Shown here in pieces: positions 49,555-61,089 of a stretch of 64,000 bases of DNA. A model generated the notes under the pieces. That model made no database searches and was not told the origin of the DNA. It worked only from the letters and a program-made list of their open reading frames with translations. The stretch's first letter is position 1. Each line of letters starts with the position of its first letter. The position numbers and the translations under genes are program-made. Source of the stretch: Cladorhizidae sp. MBARI D1340-BT2 (Eukaryota; Porifera; Demospongiae; Poecilosclerida; Cladorhizidae); NCBI GenBank assembly GCA_028752905.1, contig JAQNBH010000004.1:5514358-5578357 (forward strand), given 5' to 3'.

Positions 49555-51083
49555 GGGGGTGCTAGGGGTACTTTAAAAAAAGAGTTAACCTGAAATACAA
49601 CTGATCATAACTTTTTTGTTTCTACTCCTATGAACATAATTTTGCTATCAAAAGATAGCCCACTTGTCATGCTTTCAAATGATATGCATATCATATACTT
49701 TCTTTTTGTCCTCCTTCAAAGTAACTCAAAGAAGCAAGTACCATTGAAGAAGATGCCGCCCACTGCCCACCCTTACTAGTATTTTGTATTGGCTTGTAAT
49801 TGCTTCAGTGGCTAGAGCATGGCATAGTGCTACAAATTGAATGGTTTAGAATCTTTTTTTTAAAAATCCACTAGTTATGGCGAGTACAAATGTAAAATTT
49901 TACCTTAGATCATCATTAGATCATCAATAACTTCACAAAAGAGGCAATGAATTTTTTTTGAAACCATTCAATTTGTAGAGTAAAGACAGAGCTACATAAT
50001 GGTATAAAATGTTAGACATAAAAAAAATATTCGAATGAGTTATTGTGGGCGGGAGGCAAGGAGTCAACATTTTTGACCAAAAAAAGTTATGGCTGTAAAC
50101 ATTGAAGTTTAGGTTTGCACTGACAGGGGAGACAGCTGCATTCTCCCCCCCCCCCCCCTTTTTAACTTGTGTTTACAACTTTAGAGCTCCGTAGATTCTG
50201 CAAACTTCATTGTATGGACTTGATATATAGCTCAAAAGATAGGTCTCTCTGTGTGCTCTCTTTTGATACTAAAATATGTTTCATAGGATAACTATAGGCA
50301 AGTTACTAGAGACTAAAGAGGAGGGACCTCAAAAACCTGCATCCCAAAGTCCCCATCCAGAATAACTCCAGATTGCTAAGTGCCAAAAAATTGAAATTGG
50401 TGCGAGTGGCTAGAGGAAGCCCGCCTCTATGCAAACACCTTTTTGATTAGGCGTTAAAAATTTATTACCTGGTCAAGCGTGTGGGTGGAAAATTGAAGGT
50501 GTTGCTTTTACAACGCCTTCAATTTTCTACCCGCGCTTGACCAGGTAATAAATTTTTAACACCTAATCAAAAAGGTGATTGCATAGAGGCGGGCTTCCTC
50601 TAGCCACTCGTACCATTTTTATTTTTTTGGCACTTAGCAATCTGAAGTTATCTTGGCAGAGGTTGAGGCATTCTAGCTTTTGAGGTCGCTCCGCTTTAGA
50701 GTCTAGTAACTTGCCTATAGTTATACCTATGAAACATATTTTAGTATCAAAAGAGAGCACACAGAGAGACGTATCTTTTGAGCTATATATCAAGTCCATA
50801 CCATGAAGTTTACAGAATCTATGGAGCTCTAAAGTGGTAACCATAAGAAAAAAAGGAAAAAAGGGGGGAAATGCCATTGTCCCCACTGAATTCAGGTAGG
50901 CTTCTTGATCGCCTTCCTGGGGGGATGGTGTGTGCAAAAGCCACTGTAAGTCAAGAATAGAGCATCCAAATCTTCTGTAACTTGGAATCCACCTTTCCAG
51001 TATGTTGAAGCATAGTTGGGTGAGATAAAAAAATTGTAATAAATTTAAAAAAATTAAATTTAAATCCAACCCCTAGCCCCCCC
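49555..51083. mobile_element. 1.5-kb TTAA-flanked element with internal foldback
   Basis: Ends are GGGGGTGCTAGGGGTAC and, on the other strand, GGGGGGGCTAGGGGTTG. TTAA stands on both sides (49551-49554, 51084-51087), contributed by the interrupted minisatellite, which makes the boundaries exact. It has no transposase. The interior holds a long inverted repeat (about 50165-50850) whose arms are shared with the foldback at 23865. The end pattern TTAA-GGGGG resembles that of the Kolobok-like element at 26452, so it may be moved by a related transposase (inference). Confidence 0.85.
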
Positions 51084-51845
51084 TTAAGTGCCTGACATTA
51101 TTAAGTGCCTGGCATTATTAAGTGCCTGGCATTGTTAATTAAGTGCCTGGCATTGTTAAGTGCCTGGCATTGTTAAGTGCCTGGCATTGTTAAGTGCCTG
51201 GCATTATTAAGCATTGTTAAGTGCCTGGCATTATTAGGTGCCTGGCATTGTTAAGTGCCTGGCATTGTTAAGTGCCTGGCATTATTAAGTGCCTGGCATT
51301 ATTAAGTGCCTGGCATTACTAAGTGCCTGGCATTGTTAATTAAGTGCCTTCATTGTTAAGTGCCTGGCATTATTAAGTGCCTGGCATTGTTAAGTTCCTT
51401 CATTTAATTAAGTGCCTTCATTGTTAAGTGCCTGGCATTATTAAGTGCCTGGCATTGTTAAGTTCCTTCATTGTTAAGTGCCTGGCATTACTAAGTGCCT
51501 GGCATTATATATAAGTGCCTGTCATTGTTAAGTGCCTGGCATTATATATGTGCCTGGCATTGTTAAGTGCCTGGCATTATTAAGTGCCTGGCATTGTTAA
51601 GTACCTTCATTTATAAGTGCCTGGCATTTATAAGTGCCTGGCATTTATAAGTGCCTGGCATTTATAAGTGCCTGGCATTATATATAAGTGCCTGGCATTG
51701 TTAAGTGCCTGGCATTATTAAGTGCCTGGCATTGTTAAGTGCCTGGCATTAATAAGTGCCTGGCATTTATAAGTGCCTGGCATTAATAAGTGCCTGGCAT
51801 TGTTAAGTGCCTTCATTGTTAAGTACCTGGCATTGTTAAGTGCCC
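51084..51845 (+). repeat. 17-bp minisatellite, right part (about 45 copies)
   Basis: Continues the block at 48625-49554. It is more degenerate here, with TTCATTGTTAAG, TATATATAAGTG and TTTATAAGTGCC forms. Confidence 0.95.
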
Positions 51846-52469
51846 ATCATTTAGCATAGGCTCTTCTCCAGTCCATAGCTGACCAAAGCATTCAAGATGA
51901 ACTGGCTGAACCGGCTGAACCACCACCACATACCTGCTATTTAAAAGCAGGGGTAGCAAGCAAAATACGGCACATTCAGTTTGTCTGGCGGGCAGTGGGA
52001 CAGGGATGTGGAGTGCGGGGCTGTCCCGTGAGGTGCAGGATAGTAGGGGAGGGGGAGGGGGGGGTCACGTGATACTACTAGTGTTAAAAATAGTGTTAAA
52101 ATAGTGTTAAATGTGTGCGAGACATTTTGAAGTCCACCTCGTGTGATAATAGGCGTGCATGCTAGTTTTCTAACAGTTGCCACCAGTCCAAGCATCCAGC
52201 TAAAGAACTTGTTAGTTCAGTAGGTGTGCCTGTCCTAATACAGTTATTGGCTATACACTACACCACCGTGGTAGCTAATATAAGCCATGCATGTCCAATA
52301 CGACCACTCCGACTTGGGGCTATCCCATCCCAAGTGTCGTGACTGACTATTGTGGATCTAGAATCAGGGCCTCCATGCTGAATGATTCTGTTTATTTAGC
52401 TATTGCTTGAGTATTCCTTTTTCATTCATTCTTCCATGCAACCCTTGACAAGGAAACTTTGGACCATGT
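51846..52469. other. Unique intron sequence
   Basis: No gene. Near 52310-52335 a GACTTGGGGCTATCCC phrase resembles the dispersed repeat of 2425/13568/20695, weakly. Confidence 0.45.
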
Positions 52470-53032
52470 TGACATATCCTGGCCCTAGCCCTATCTCTAC
52501 TCTAGCCTAGCCATACCTCTAGCCCTAACCCTACCTCTAGCCTTAGCCATACCTCTAGCCCTAGCCATCTAGCCCTAGCCATACCTCTAGCCTTAGCCAT
52601 ACTTCTAGCTCTAGCCCTAGCCATACCTCTAGCCCTAGCTATCCAGCCCTAACCCTACCTTTAGCCCTAGCCATACTTCTAGCTCTAGACCTAGCCCTAG
52701 CCATACCTCTAGCCCTACCCATCTAGCCCTAGCCATACCTCTAGCCCTACCATACCTCTAGCCCTAGCCATCTAGCCCTAGCCCTGCTTCTAGTCCTACC
52801 ATACCTCTAGCCCAAGCCATCTAGCCCTACCTCTAGCCCTACCATACCTCTAGCCATAGCCCTACCTCTAGCCCCAGCCATACCTCTAGCCCTACCTCTA
52901 GCCCTAGCCATAGCCCTAGCCATACCTCTAGCCCTAGCCATACCTCTAGCCATAGCCCTAGCCATACCTCTGCCCTAACCATACCCCTAGCCCTAACCAT
53001 ACCCCTAGCCCTAACCATGGCCCTAGGCTATT
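52470..53032 (+). repeat. CCCTAG-rich degenerate minisatellite
   Basis: Irregular mixture of CTAGCCCTAGCCATACCT, CTAGCCCTAACCATACC and CTAGCCCTACCTCTAG. It resembles the reverse complement of the TAGGG-rich block at 15245-16128. The block ends about 115 bp before exon j. Confidence 0.85.
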
Positions 53033-53149
53033 GAGACTTCCTGCGACTTTAGCCTTCCTCATCTCGACAGCCTCTCTGCATGCCACACCCACACCACATG
53101 CTCAATCACATGTTCAGTCACATGATACTCTCTTCCTGTGTCTCCATAG

Positions 53150-53363
53150 CAACCACACATTATTGAAGGAGCAGTGGCCCGAGGGAGCCAAGGCGGTGAC
53201 AGAGGTCACTAAGAGGCCAAAGTCCGCAGGAACGACCTTCAAGGACTCCATGATAGCCCTCGTGGAGAACCTGAAGACGAAGGAACCATTCTACGTCCGC
53301 TGCATCAAGCCTAATGAGATGAAGATGCCCATGAAATTTGATGACAAGAGAGCATTGCATCAG
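53150..53363 (+). CDS. MYO1D: Myosin exon j: loop 2 and actin-binding segment
   Basis: One base plus 71 codons, between CTCCATAG and GTAGGG. It begins with the short loop 2 ([18 protein letters not shown]), continues [19 protein letters not shown] and [10 protein letters not shown], and ends DDKRALHQ. The brief loop 2 with WPEG is typical of the MYO1D/Myo31DF group, where the same motif stands. Phase 0 at the 3' end. Confidence 0.95.
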
Positions 53364-53409
53364 GTAGGGTCCAGCATACATAGGTAGGAGGATGCATCTA
53401 TTTAGTGTC

Positions 53410-53443
<34 letters not shown>

Positions 53444-53566
53444 TGTGCCTGCATTGGTTTAATTAACCCATTTTTGCACAGCTAAAACCTAATGAATGAA
53501 GCTCAAATATCTAACACTAAACTCACTTTAGCAGCTCCAGCAGCCTAAATGGTGCTCAGCCATTCC
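53364..53566 (+). other. Start of intron 10
   Basis: TG microsatellite at 53411-53442, then single-copy sequence. Nothing else. Confidence 0.6.
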
Positions 53567-54108
53567 AGTGTGCCATCTCTATGGTAGTAAACTGTCCAGC
53601 GTGCCATCTCTAGGGTAGTAAACTGTCCAGCGTGCCATCTCTAGGGTAGTAAACTGTCCAGTGTGCCATCTCTAGGGTAGTAAACTGTCCAGTGTGCCAT
53701 CTCTAGGGTAGTAAACTGTCCAGTGTGCCATCTCTAGGGTAGTAAACTGTCCAGTGTGCCATCTCTAGGGTAGTAAACTGTCCAGTGTGCCATCTCTAGG
53801 GTAGTAAACTGTCCAGCGTGCCATCTCTAGGGTAGTGTGCCATCTCTAGGGTAGTAAACTGTCCAGTGTGCCATCTCTAGGGTAGTAAACTGTCCAGTGT
53901 GCCATCTCTAGGGTAGTAAACTGTCCAGTGTGCCATCTCTAGGGTAGTAAACTGTCCAGTGTGCCATCTCTAGGGTAGTAAACTGTCCAGTGTGCCATCT
54001 CTAGGGTAGTAAACTGTCCAGTGTGCCATCTCTAGGGTAGTAAACTGTCCAGTGTGCCATCTCTAGGGTAGTAAACTGTCCAGTGTGCCATCTCTAGGTT
54101 GGTAAACT
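53567..54108 (+). repeat. 31-bp minisatellite (about 18 copies)
   Basis: The unit is GTAGTAAACTGTCCAGTGTG, CCATCTCTAGG. One shortened unit at 53831. Very uniform. Confidence 0.96.
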
Positions 54109-54667
54109 AGAAGCCTCCAAAAGTTAGAATTTGGCTGTCATGTAATTTAAAAACGGTAAAGGATCATCATACATTAAACCTCATTTGTGTATGCAATGCT
54201 GAGCCAAGTTGAAGAGTCAGATGTCACATCCTATTTCAATTAGGTTAGTGGCATTTCTGGTTATGGATATATTCATATGTAAAGTCCTGGCAGGTGTTCT
54301 AGTTCTTCTTGTAAAACAATACTTATGTGTGGTACCTGTGGCTACCACCTACCAGCAGTGATAATAGTCTACCACCACTAATAATAGTAGTCTAGCAGCA
54401 GTGATATTTGATAGCCCTTGGAAGCAGCTGTGCAGATGCAGCTGCTTTCTATTCAAACTGGGCAGCTATAGCTGTGGGGTGCTTCAATTGAATTTCTGCC
54501 AGTCCCTTTCAGTCTAGGAACTTTGAACTTAGCAACCTCTGGGCCCTGTTATCATAAAAGCAGTCAATATAAAATAAGATGTCTGCTAATTTTCTGGAGC
54601 AAAATACACTTGTTTAAAATAGAATGACTTCTAGGACTTATTATGGAACTCCACCAGAAACAGCTAC
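54109..54667. other. Unique intron sequence
   Basis: One copy of the dispersed motif in reverse (GGTAAAGGATCATC, 54155-54168). No gene. Confidence 0.55.
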
Positions 54668-56915
54668 TTAGTGCTTGCTCCTTGTTGCTCCACACATGTG
54701 TTGCTCCTAGTTGCTCCACACATGTGTTGCTCCTGGTTGCTCCACACATGTGTTGCTCCTGGTTGCTCCACACATGTGTTGCTCCTGGTTGCTCCACACA
54801 TGTGTTGCTCCTGGTTGCTCCACACATGTGTTGCTCCTGGTTGCTCCACACATGTGTTGCTCCTGGTTGCTCCACACATGTGTTGCTCCTGGTTGCTCCA
54901 CACAAGTGTTGCTCCTGGTTGCTCCACACATGTGTTGCTCCTGGTTGCTCCACACATGTGTTGCTCTGGTTGCTCCACACATGTGTTGCTCCTGGTTGCT
55001 CCACACAGGTTGCTCCTGGTTGCTCCACACATGTGTTGCTCCTGGTTGCTCCACACATGTGTTGCTCCTGGTTGCTCCACACATGTGTTGCTCCTGGTTG
55101 CTCCACACATGTGTTGCTCCTGGTTGCTCCACACAAGTGTTGCTCCTGGTAGCTCCACACAAGTGTTGCTCCTGGTAGCTCCACACAAGTGTTGCTCCTG
55201 GTTGCTCCACACATGTGTTGCTCCTGGTTGCTCCACACATGTGTTGCTCTGGTTGCTCCACACATGTGTTGCTCCTGGTTGCTCCACACAGGTGTTGCTC
55301 CTAGTTGCTCCACACATGTGTTGCTCCTGGTTGCTCCACACAAGTGTTGCTCCTGGTTGTGCTCCACACAGGTGTTGCTCCTAGTTGCTCCACACATGTG
55401 TTGCTCCTGGTTGCTCCACACATGTGTTGCTCCTGGTTACTCCACACGGGTGTTCCTCCTGGTTACTCCATGCAGGTGTTGCTCCTAGTTGCTCCACACA
55501 TGTGTTGCTCCTGGTTGCTCCACACAAGTTTTGCTCCTGGTTACTTCACACAAGTGTTGCTCCTGGTTGCTCCACACAAGTGTTGCTCCTGGTTGCTTCA
55601 CACAGGTGTTGCTCCTGGTAGCTCCACACAAGTGTTGCTCCTGGTAGCTCCACACAAGTGTTGCTCCTGGTTGCTCCACACATGTGTTGCTCCTGGTTGC
55701 TCCACACATGTGTTGCTCCTGGTTGCTCCACACATGTGTTGCTCCTGGTTGCTCCACACATGTGTTGCTCTGGTTGCTCCACACATGTGTTGCTCCTGGT
55801 TGCTCCACACAGGTGTTGCTCCTAGTTGCTCCACACATGTGTTGCTCCTGGTTGCTCCACACAAGTGTTGCTCCTGGTTGTGCTCCACACAGGTGTTGCT
55901 CCTAGTTGCTCCACACATGTGTTGCTCCTGGTTGCTCCACACATGTGTTGCTCCTGGTTACTCCACACGGGTGTTCCTCCTGGTTGCTCCACGCAGGTGT
56001 TGCTCCTAGTTGCTCCACACATGTGTTGCTCCTGGTTGCTCCACACAAGTTTTGCTCCTGGTTACTTCACACAAGTGTTGCTCCTGGTTGCTCCACACAA
56101 GTGTTGCTCCTGGTTGCTTCACACAGGTGTTGCTCCTAGTTGCTCCACACATGTGTTGCTCCACACAAGTGTTGTTCCTGGTTGCTCCACACAGGTCTTG
56201 CTCCTGGTTGCTTCACACAGGTGATGCTCCTAGTTGCTCCACACATGTGTTGCTCCTGGTTACTCCACACATTTGCTTGCTCCTGGTTGCTCCACACAGG
56301 TGTTGCTCCTAGTTGCTCCACACATGTGTTGCACCTGGTTGCTCCACACAAGTGTTGCTCCTGGTTGCTCCACACAGGTGTTGCTCCTGGTTGCTCCACA
56401 CGTGTTGCTCCTGGTTGCTCCACACATGTGTTGCTCCTGGTTACTCCACACGGGTGTTCCTCCTGGTTGCTCCACACAGGTGTTGCTCCTAGTTGCTCCA
56501 CACATGTGTTGCTCCTGGTTGCTCCACACAAGTTTTGCTCCTGGTTACTTCACACAAGTGTTGCTCCTGGTTGCTCCACACAAGTGTTGCTCCTGGTTGC
56601 TTCACACAGGTGTTGCTCCTAGTTGCTCCACACATGTGTTGCTCCACACAAGTGTTGCTCCACACAGGTGATGCTCCTAGTTGCTCCACACATGTGTTGC
56701 TCCTGGTTACTCCACACATTTGCTTGCTCCTGGTTGCTCCACACAGGTGTTGCTCCTAGTTGCTCCACACATGTGTTGCTCCTGGTTGCTCCACACAAGT
56801 GTTGCTCCTGGTTGCTCCACACAGGTGTTGCTCCTGGTTGCTCCACACATGTGTTGCTCCTGGTTGCTACACACAGGTGTTGCTCCTGGTTACTCCACAC
56901 ATGTGTTACTCCAGG
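54668..56915 (+). repeat. 26-bp minisatellite (about 86 copies)
   Basis: The unit is TTGCTCCACACATGTGTTGC, TCCTGG. Marker variants GGTTGTGCTCC (55355 and 55876, 521 bp apart) and ACATTTGCTTGC (about 56269 and 56716, 447 bp apart) show repeated large internal duplications. Open frames on both strands are by-products. Confidence 0.97.
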
Positions 56916-56919
56916 TTGA

Positions 56920-57490
56920 TGTCCTGTAGGATACTAGACACCTTCCTGTAGGATACCAGACACCTTCCTGTAGGATACTAGACACCTTCCTGTAAGATAC
57001 TAGACACCTTCCTGTAGGATACTAGACACCTTCCTGTAGGATACTAGACACCTTCCTGTAGGATACCAGACACTTTCCTGTAGGATACTAGACACCTTCC
57101 TGTAGGATACTAGACACCTTCCTGTAGGATACTAAACACCTTCCTGTAGGATACTAAACACCTTCCTGTAGGATACTAGACACCTTCCTGTAGGATACTA
57201 GACACCTTCCTGTAGGATACTAGACACCTTCCTGTAGGATACTAGACACCTTCCTGTAGGATACTAAACACCTTCCTGTAGGATACTAGACACCTTCCTG
57301 TAGGATACTAAACACCTTCCTGTAGGATACTAGACACCTTCCTGTAGGATACTAGACACCTTCCTTTAGGATACTAGACACCTCCTGTAGGATACCAGAC
57401 ACTTTCCTGTAGGATACTAGACACCTTCCTGTAGGATACTAGACACCTTCCTGTAGGATACTAGACACCTCCTGTAGGATACTAAACATC
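56920..57490 (+). repeat. 22-bp minisatellite (about 26 copies)
   Basis: The unit is CCTGTAGGATACTAGACACC, TT. It adjoins the 26-bp block directly but is unrelated in sequence. Confidence 0.96.
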
Positions 57491-57767
57491 GAGTTCCTTC
57501 TTTGCCACTAAAAGTGTGGCATAGAGACGGACAACCAATGGCACTCGAAGGTCTGGAGGCTCAATTGAATTTTGTGAGGGCAGCTGTCTCCACGTACTCC
57601 TTATGCACTGGCATGAACGTTTGGAACAGTGTGTGTGTGTGGCTTTGTGCTGCTGCAGCTTACTTGATGTTACTTGATGTGAAGCTGAACTGCACGAAGG
57701 GTGTGCAAAATGTTAAACTTTGACCCCACAGCTACTGTACTCTTTTGCAATATTTTTATCAATGGTT
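57491..57767. other. Unique intron sequence
   Basis: Open in one frame for about 70 codons (57502-57723) but with no recognisable similarity or splice context. Confidence 0.4.
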
Positions 57768-58075
57768 CGGTGTTGTGAGTTGACACGTGGTGTTGCATGG
57801 CATTGTGAGTTGACACATGGTGTTGCATGGTGTTGTGTTGACACGTGGTGTTGCATGGTGTTGTGAGTTGACACGTGGTGTTGCATGGCATTGTGAGTTG
57901 ACACATGGTGTTGCATGGTGTTGTGTTGACACGTGGTGTTGCATGGTATTGTGAATTGACACATGTTTTTGCTAGGTGTTGTGAGTTGACACATTGGTGT
58001 TGTAAGTTGACACGTGGTTGTTGCATGGTGTTGTAAGTTGACACGTGGTGTTGCATGATGTTGTGAGTTAACACG
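57768..58075 (+). repeat. About 30-bp minisatellite (10-11 copies)
   Basis: The unit is GAGTTGACACGTGGTGTTGC, ATGGTGTTGT, with shorter forms lacking GAG. Confidence 0.93.
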
Positions 58076-59447
58076 TTAACTCTTTTCACTGCCACACCCT
58101 CCTTATGCCGGAGTGAGGTCGTGATTCCGACAAAAAAAATCACAAGCATCTTGTTTGTATTATGCATATAATTGGTATGTCTGAGCATGCTCAGGACTGT
58201 TAATTGGCCTGAATAACCACGACCTCAGACTTTAAAGGCCAGGGGGTCAATATGGTAGAACAGATGACATACTAAGTTATGCAGCGTTTGTATTGGGCAC
58301 ATCTTGAACCGAGATGACGAGGGGTGTGGCACATCTCTCACTTTCGCAGAGCCTGAAATAGTCACCGAAGATGCTTCGTTGAGGTTTTCCTAATTGTACA
58401 CACTGAGGTTTACTGTGTTGATGATCCTTTACCTTGATGATCCTTTACATTGATGATCCTTTACCACTTACCATTATACCTTACATAGCATCCAGTGTGT
58501 GGTATGTTCCATTGGCATACCATTGGTGACCGTTTACCTAATTCTACATACATGATGATGATGATCCTTTACCAGCAATCATTAGCTGATTTGCCGACCC
58601 TTCCCTAATTGTTCATAATTAAGGTTGCTGCACTGACGATACCTTACCAGCATCCATTTGCGCTGAATCCATTTGCGCTGAAAGAGGGAAAAACTGCACC
58701 GTGTGTGGTTTATTCCATTTATACTTGGTTTGTTGTTGTGGGGCCTTTACCAGATCTTCCTTGTTTAGTGACGTTTTACCAACAATAACTCTCGATGAAC
58801 TCCCAGTTGGCATAATAACATTAAAATCACGACTAGAACATCTAGTCGAAACGTCGAGTGAATTAAAAAAATTGATGAGAAGGCGATTTTAAATAATTAT
58901 GAAGCCACCCACAACTATTAAACACACATGCACACTCACACACACAGTGAGAGAGATGGTGACTTCTACCATGCTAGAGATACTAGGTCTGCACAAATAT
59001 TTTGCTACGTTTATAGCTCTCTGGCTAAGATTTTCATGCTCACCAATAGAGTCTGAGATCTTGGCCATTCCTGCCATCTGTTCTGAGGATCCTAGGTGTC
59101 TCGGTTGCAAACTAGGTTGTGAAATCAAGTTGGCAAGGTCTTTGGCACTCACCTCCAGTTCGACATCATGCTTTAGTCCTCCTTACTGAGATACTTACAC
59201 GCTCTTGCTCAAGCTTCTCTCATCGCCTGATAGAGTATGTGCTTCACCTGAATGCCCTTGTACTCAATTGTTCATTGTAACTTTAAAAAACCCACTTGCA
59301 GTTGAATGTTTGTGTCAAAGATGACTTTCCATATGATAGTGAGTTGTTCCCCCCACTTGTATGTGCCTGCACAAAATGGTTAACTGCCTTACAACTTTTA
59401 TTGTGTTAACGGTTTTAGTGTGTTGACGATACCTTACCCACTGACAG
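58076..59447. other. End of intron 10
   Basis: Holds seven copies of the dispersed CCTTTACC/CCTTACC motif (58420, 58436, 58452, 58525, 58560, 58635, 59425). On the - strand 58970-59152 is open and reads like protein (SAKDLANLISQPSLQ, then MAGMAKISDSIGEHENLSQR) but I cannot name it. A 9-base inverted pair GAGGTCGTG occurs near 58113 and 58219. Confidence 0.5.
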
Positions 59448-59533
59448 GTCAACTACCTTGGTTTACTGGAGAATGTGCGTGTCAGAAGAGCCGGATTTGT
59501 GAACAGACAACCTTACGAGAGATTTGTGCAGAG
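59448..59533 (+). CDS. MYO1D: Myosin exon k: SH1 helix
   Basis: Twenty-eight codons plus two bases, following CACTGACAG and ending before GTAAAT. It encodes [20 protein letters not shown] and ends with a partial arginine codon after [21 protein letters not shown] is the SH1 region that transmits motion to the converter. A copy of the dispersed GACGATACCTTACC motif ends nine bases before the exon. Confidence 0.94.
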
Positions 59534-59754
59534 GTAAATTTAGCCACTCCCCTTTCACATGCTCAGTTTTGCATCTGTGTATGCACACCAGCCCCTCCCC
59601 CCATGTACATGCTGACTCGTAACATCTAATTATTAAGCACATGCTCTTATTATCGCCCCTCCTTTTTTGGCCGCCCATTTTCTCTCTTTCTCCTCACCTG
59701 TGGTCATTGCTCATTTTGCATCCACCTTCTCTCCTCCACCCCATCTCCTACCTT

Positions 59755-59768
59755 TGTCCTCTTCCTCC

Positions 59769-59809
<41 letters not shown>

Positions 59810-59857
59810 CTCCTCCTCCTCCTCTTCCTCCTCTTCCTCTTCCTCCTCCTCTTCCTC

Positions 59858-59905
<48 letters not shown>

Positions 59906-59965
59906 CTCTTCCTCCTCTTCCTCCTCTTCCTCCTCTTCCTCTTCCTCCTCCTCTTCCTCCTCTTC

Positions 59966-60004
<39 letters not shown>

Positions 60005-60091
60005 TTCCTCCTCTTCCTCCTCTTCCTCCTCCTCTTCCTCCTCCTCCTCCTCCTCTTCCTCCTCTTCCTCTTCTTCCTCCTCCTCTTCCTC

Positions 60092-60148
<57 letters not shown>

Positions 60149-60151
60149 TTC

Positions 60152-60205
<54 letters not shown>

Positions 60206-60280
60206 TTACTCTTCCTCCTCTTCCTCCTCCTCTTCCTCCTCTTCCTCCTCTTCCTCCTCTTCCTCTTCCTCCTCTTCCTC

Positions 60281-60328
<48 letters not shown>

Positions 60329-60368
60329 CTCTTCCTCCTCTTCCTCCTCTTCCTCCTCCTCTTCCTCC

Positions 60369-60432
<64 letters not shown>

Positions 60433-60536
60433 TCTCTTCCTCCTCTTCCGCTTCCTCCTCCTCTTCCTCCTCTTCCTCCTCTTCCTCCTCCTCTTCCTCC
60501 TCCTCTTCCTCCTCCTCTTCCTCCTCCTCCTCCTCT

Positions 60537-60582
<46 letters not shown>

Positions 60583-60616
60583 TCTCTTCCTCCTCTTCCG
60601 CTTCCTCCTCCCTCTC
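59755..60616 (+). repeat. Pure pyrimidine tract of about 860 bp (TCC/TTCC repeat)
   Basis: TTCCTCCTC and TCCTCC units without purines except one A near 60209 and two G (near 60450 and 60599). The phrase TTCTCTTCCTCCTCTTCCGC occurs at about 60432 and 60581, 149 bp apart, so the tract is still duplicating. It ends next to the acceptor of exon l. All frames are open in both directions (e.g. poly-Ser, poly-Pro/Leu), none coding. Confidence 0.97.
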
Positions 60617-60641
60617 CTCCCACTACTTCCCCCTCCTCCAG

Positions 60642-60846
60642 GTACAAGCTCATCTGTAGTTCGATCTGGCCAACTACGAACTGTCCTGACAGAGAAGCTA
60701 CGACCCGCATATGCCAGGAGCACGGCATCCTCGACGACATTGCCTACGGCAAGACGAAGATTTTCATTCGCTCTCCACAAACACTGACCCTGTTGGAGCA
60801 AGCGAGAGTTCAGAGGTTTCCACAAGTGGTAATCATAATTCAGAAG
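60642..60846 (+). CDS. MYO1D: Myosin exon l: converter and start of lever arm
   Basis: One base plus 68 codons. The acceptor is at the end of an 860-bp CT-rich tract; the donor is GTGAGA. It encodes YKLICSSIWPT, HGILDDIAYGKTKIFIRSPQ, LTLLEQARVQ and stops at VVIIIQK, just where the first IQ motif should begin. That places the lever arm and tail in exons beyond 64000. No IQ or tail exon is seen in 60847-64000. Confidence 0.94.
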
Positions 60847-61089
60847 GTGAGAGAGGAGAGGGGAGGAGGAGGGGAGGAATAGCGAAGGAAGGGGGAGGGA
60901 GGGAGGTGTGAGAGTGGGGGGCATGTCAAGGTAAGAATAGAGGTCGAAGAATTGCTCACTAGCATGTTAAAAATAATCGACTATTTCAGGAATCATCAAT
61001 TACATGTATATCACTTGTTAGTAGTCTTGACTAGAAGTATGTTGTATATGCATGCACCATCAACCAGAAGACACACACAGTGTGAGGTG
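60847..61089 (+). other. Start of the last intron
   Basis: G/A-rich after the donor, then single-copy sequence. No further exon seen. Confidence 0.6.

Noticed and set aside
54564..56951. Open frames on both strands with HTCVAPGCST or HVWSNQEQ-type repeats
   Set aside because: Explained by the 26-bp minisatellite.
57502..57723. Seventy-codon open frame in intron 10
   Set aside because: No recognisable motif, no splice context and no similarity to the myosin sequence expected here.
58076..58260. Possible further TTAA element (TTAACTCTTTTCACTGCCAC ... inverted GAGGTCGTG)
   Set aside because: Only a nine-base inverted pair; the outer ends do not match and no second TTAA stands in the right place.
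59641..60924. Long open frames rich in serine, proline/leucine or arginine
   Set aside because: By-products of the CT-rich tract in intron 11; only 60642-60846 is coding, in a known exon frame.
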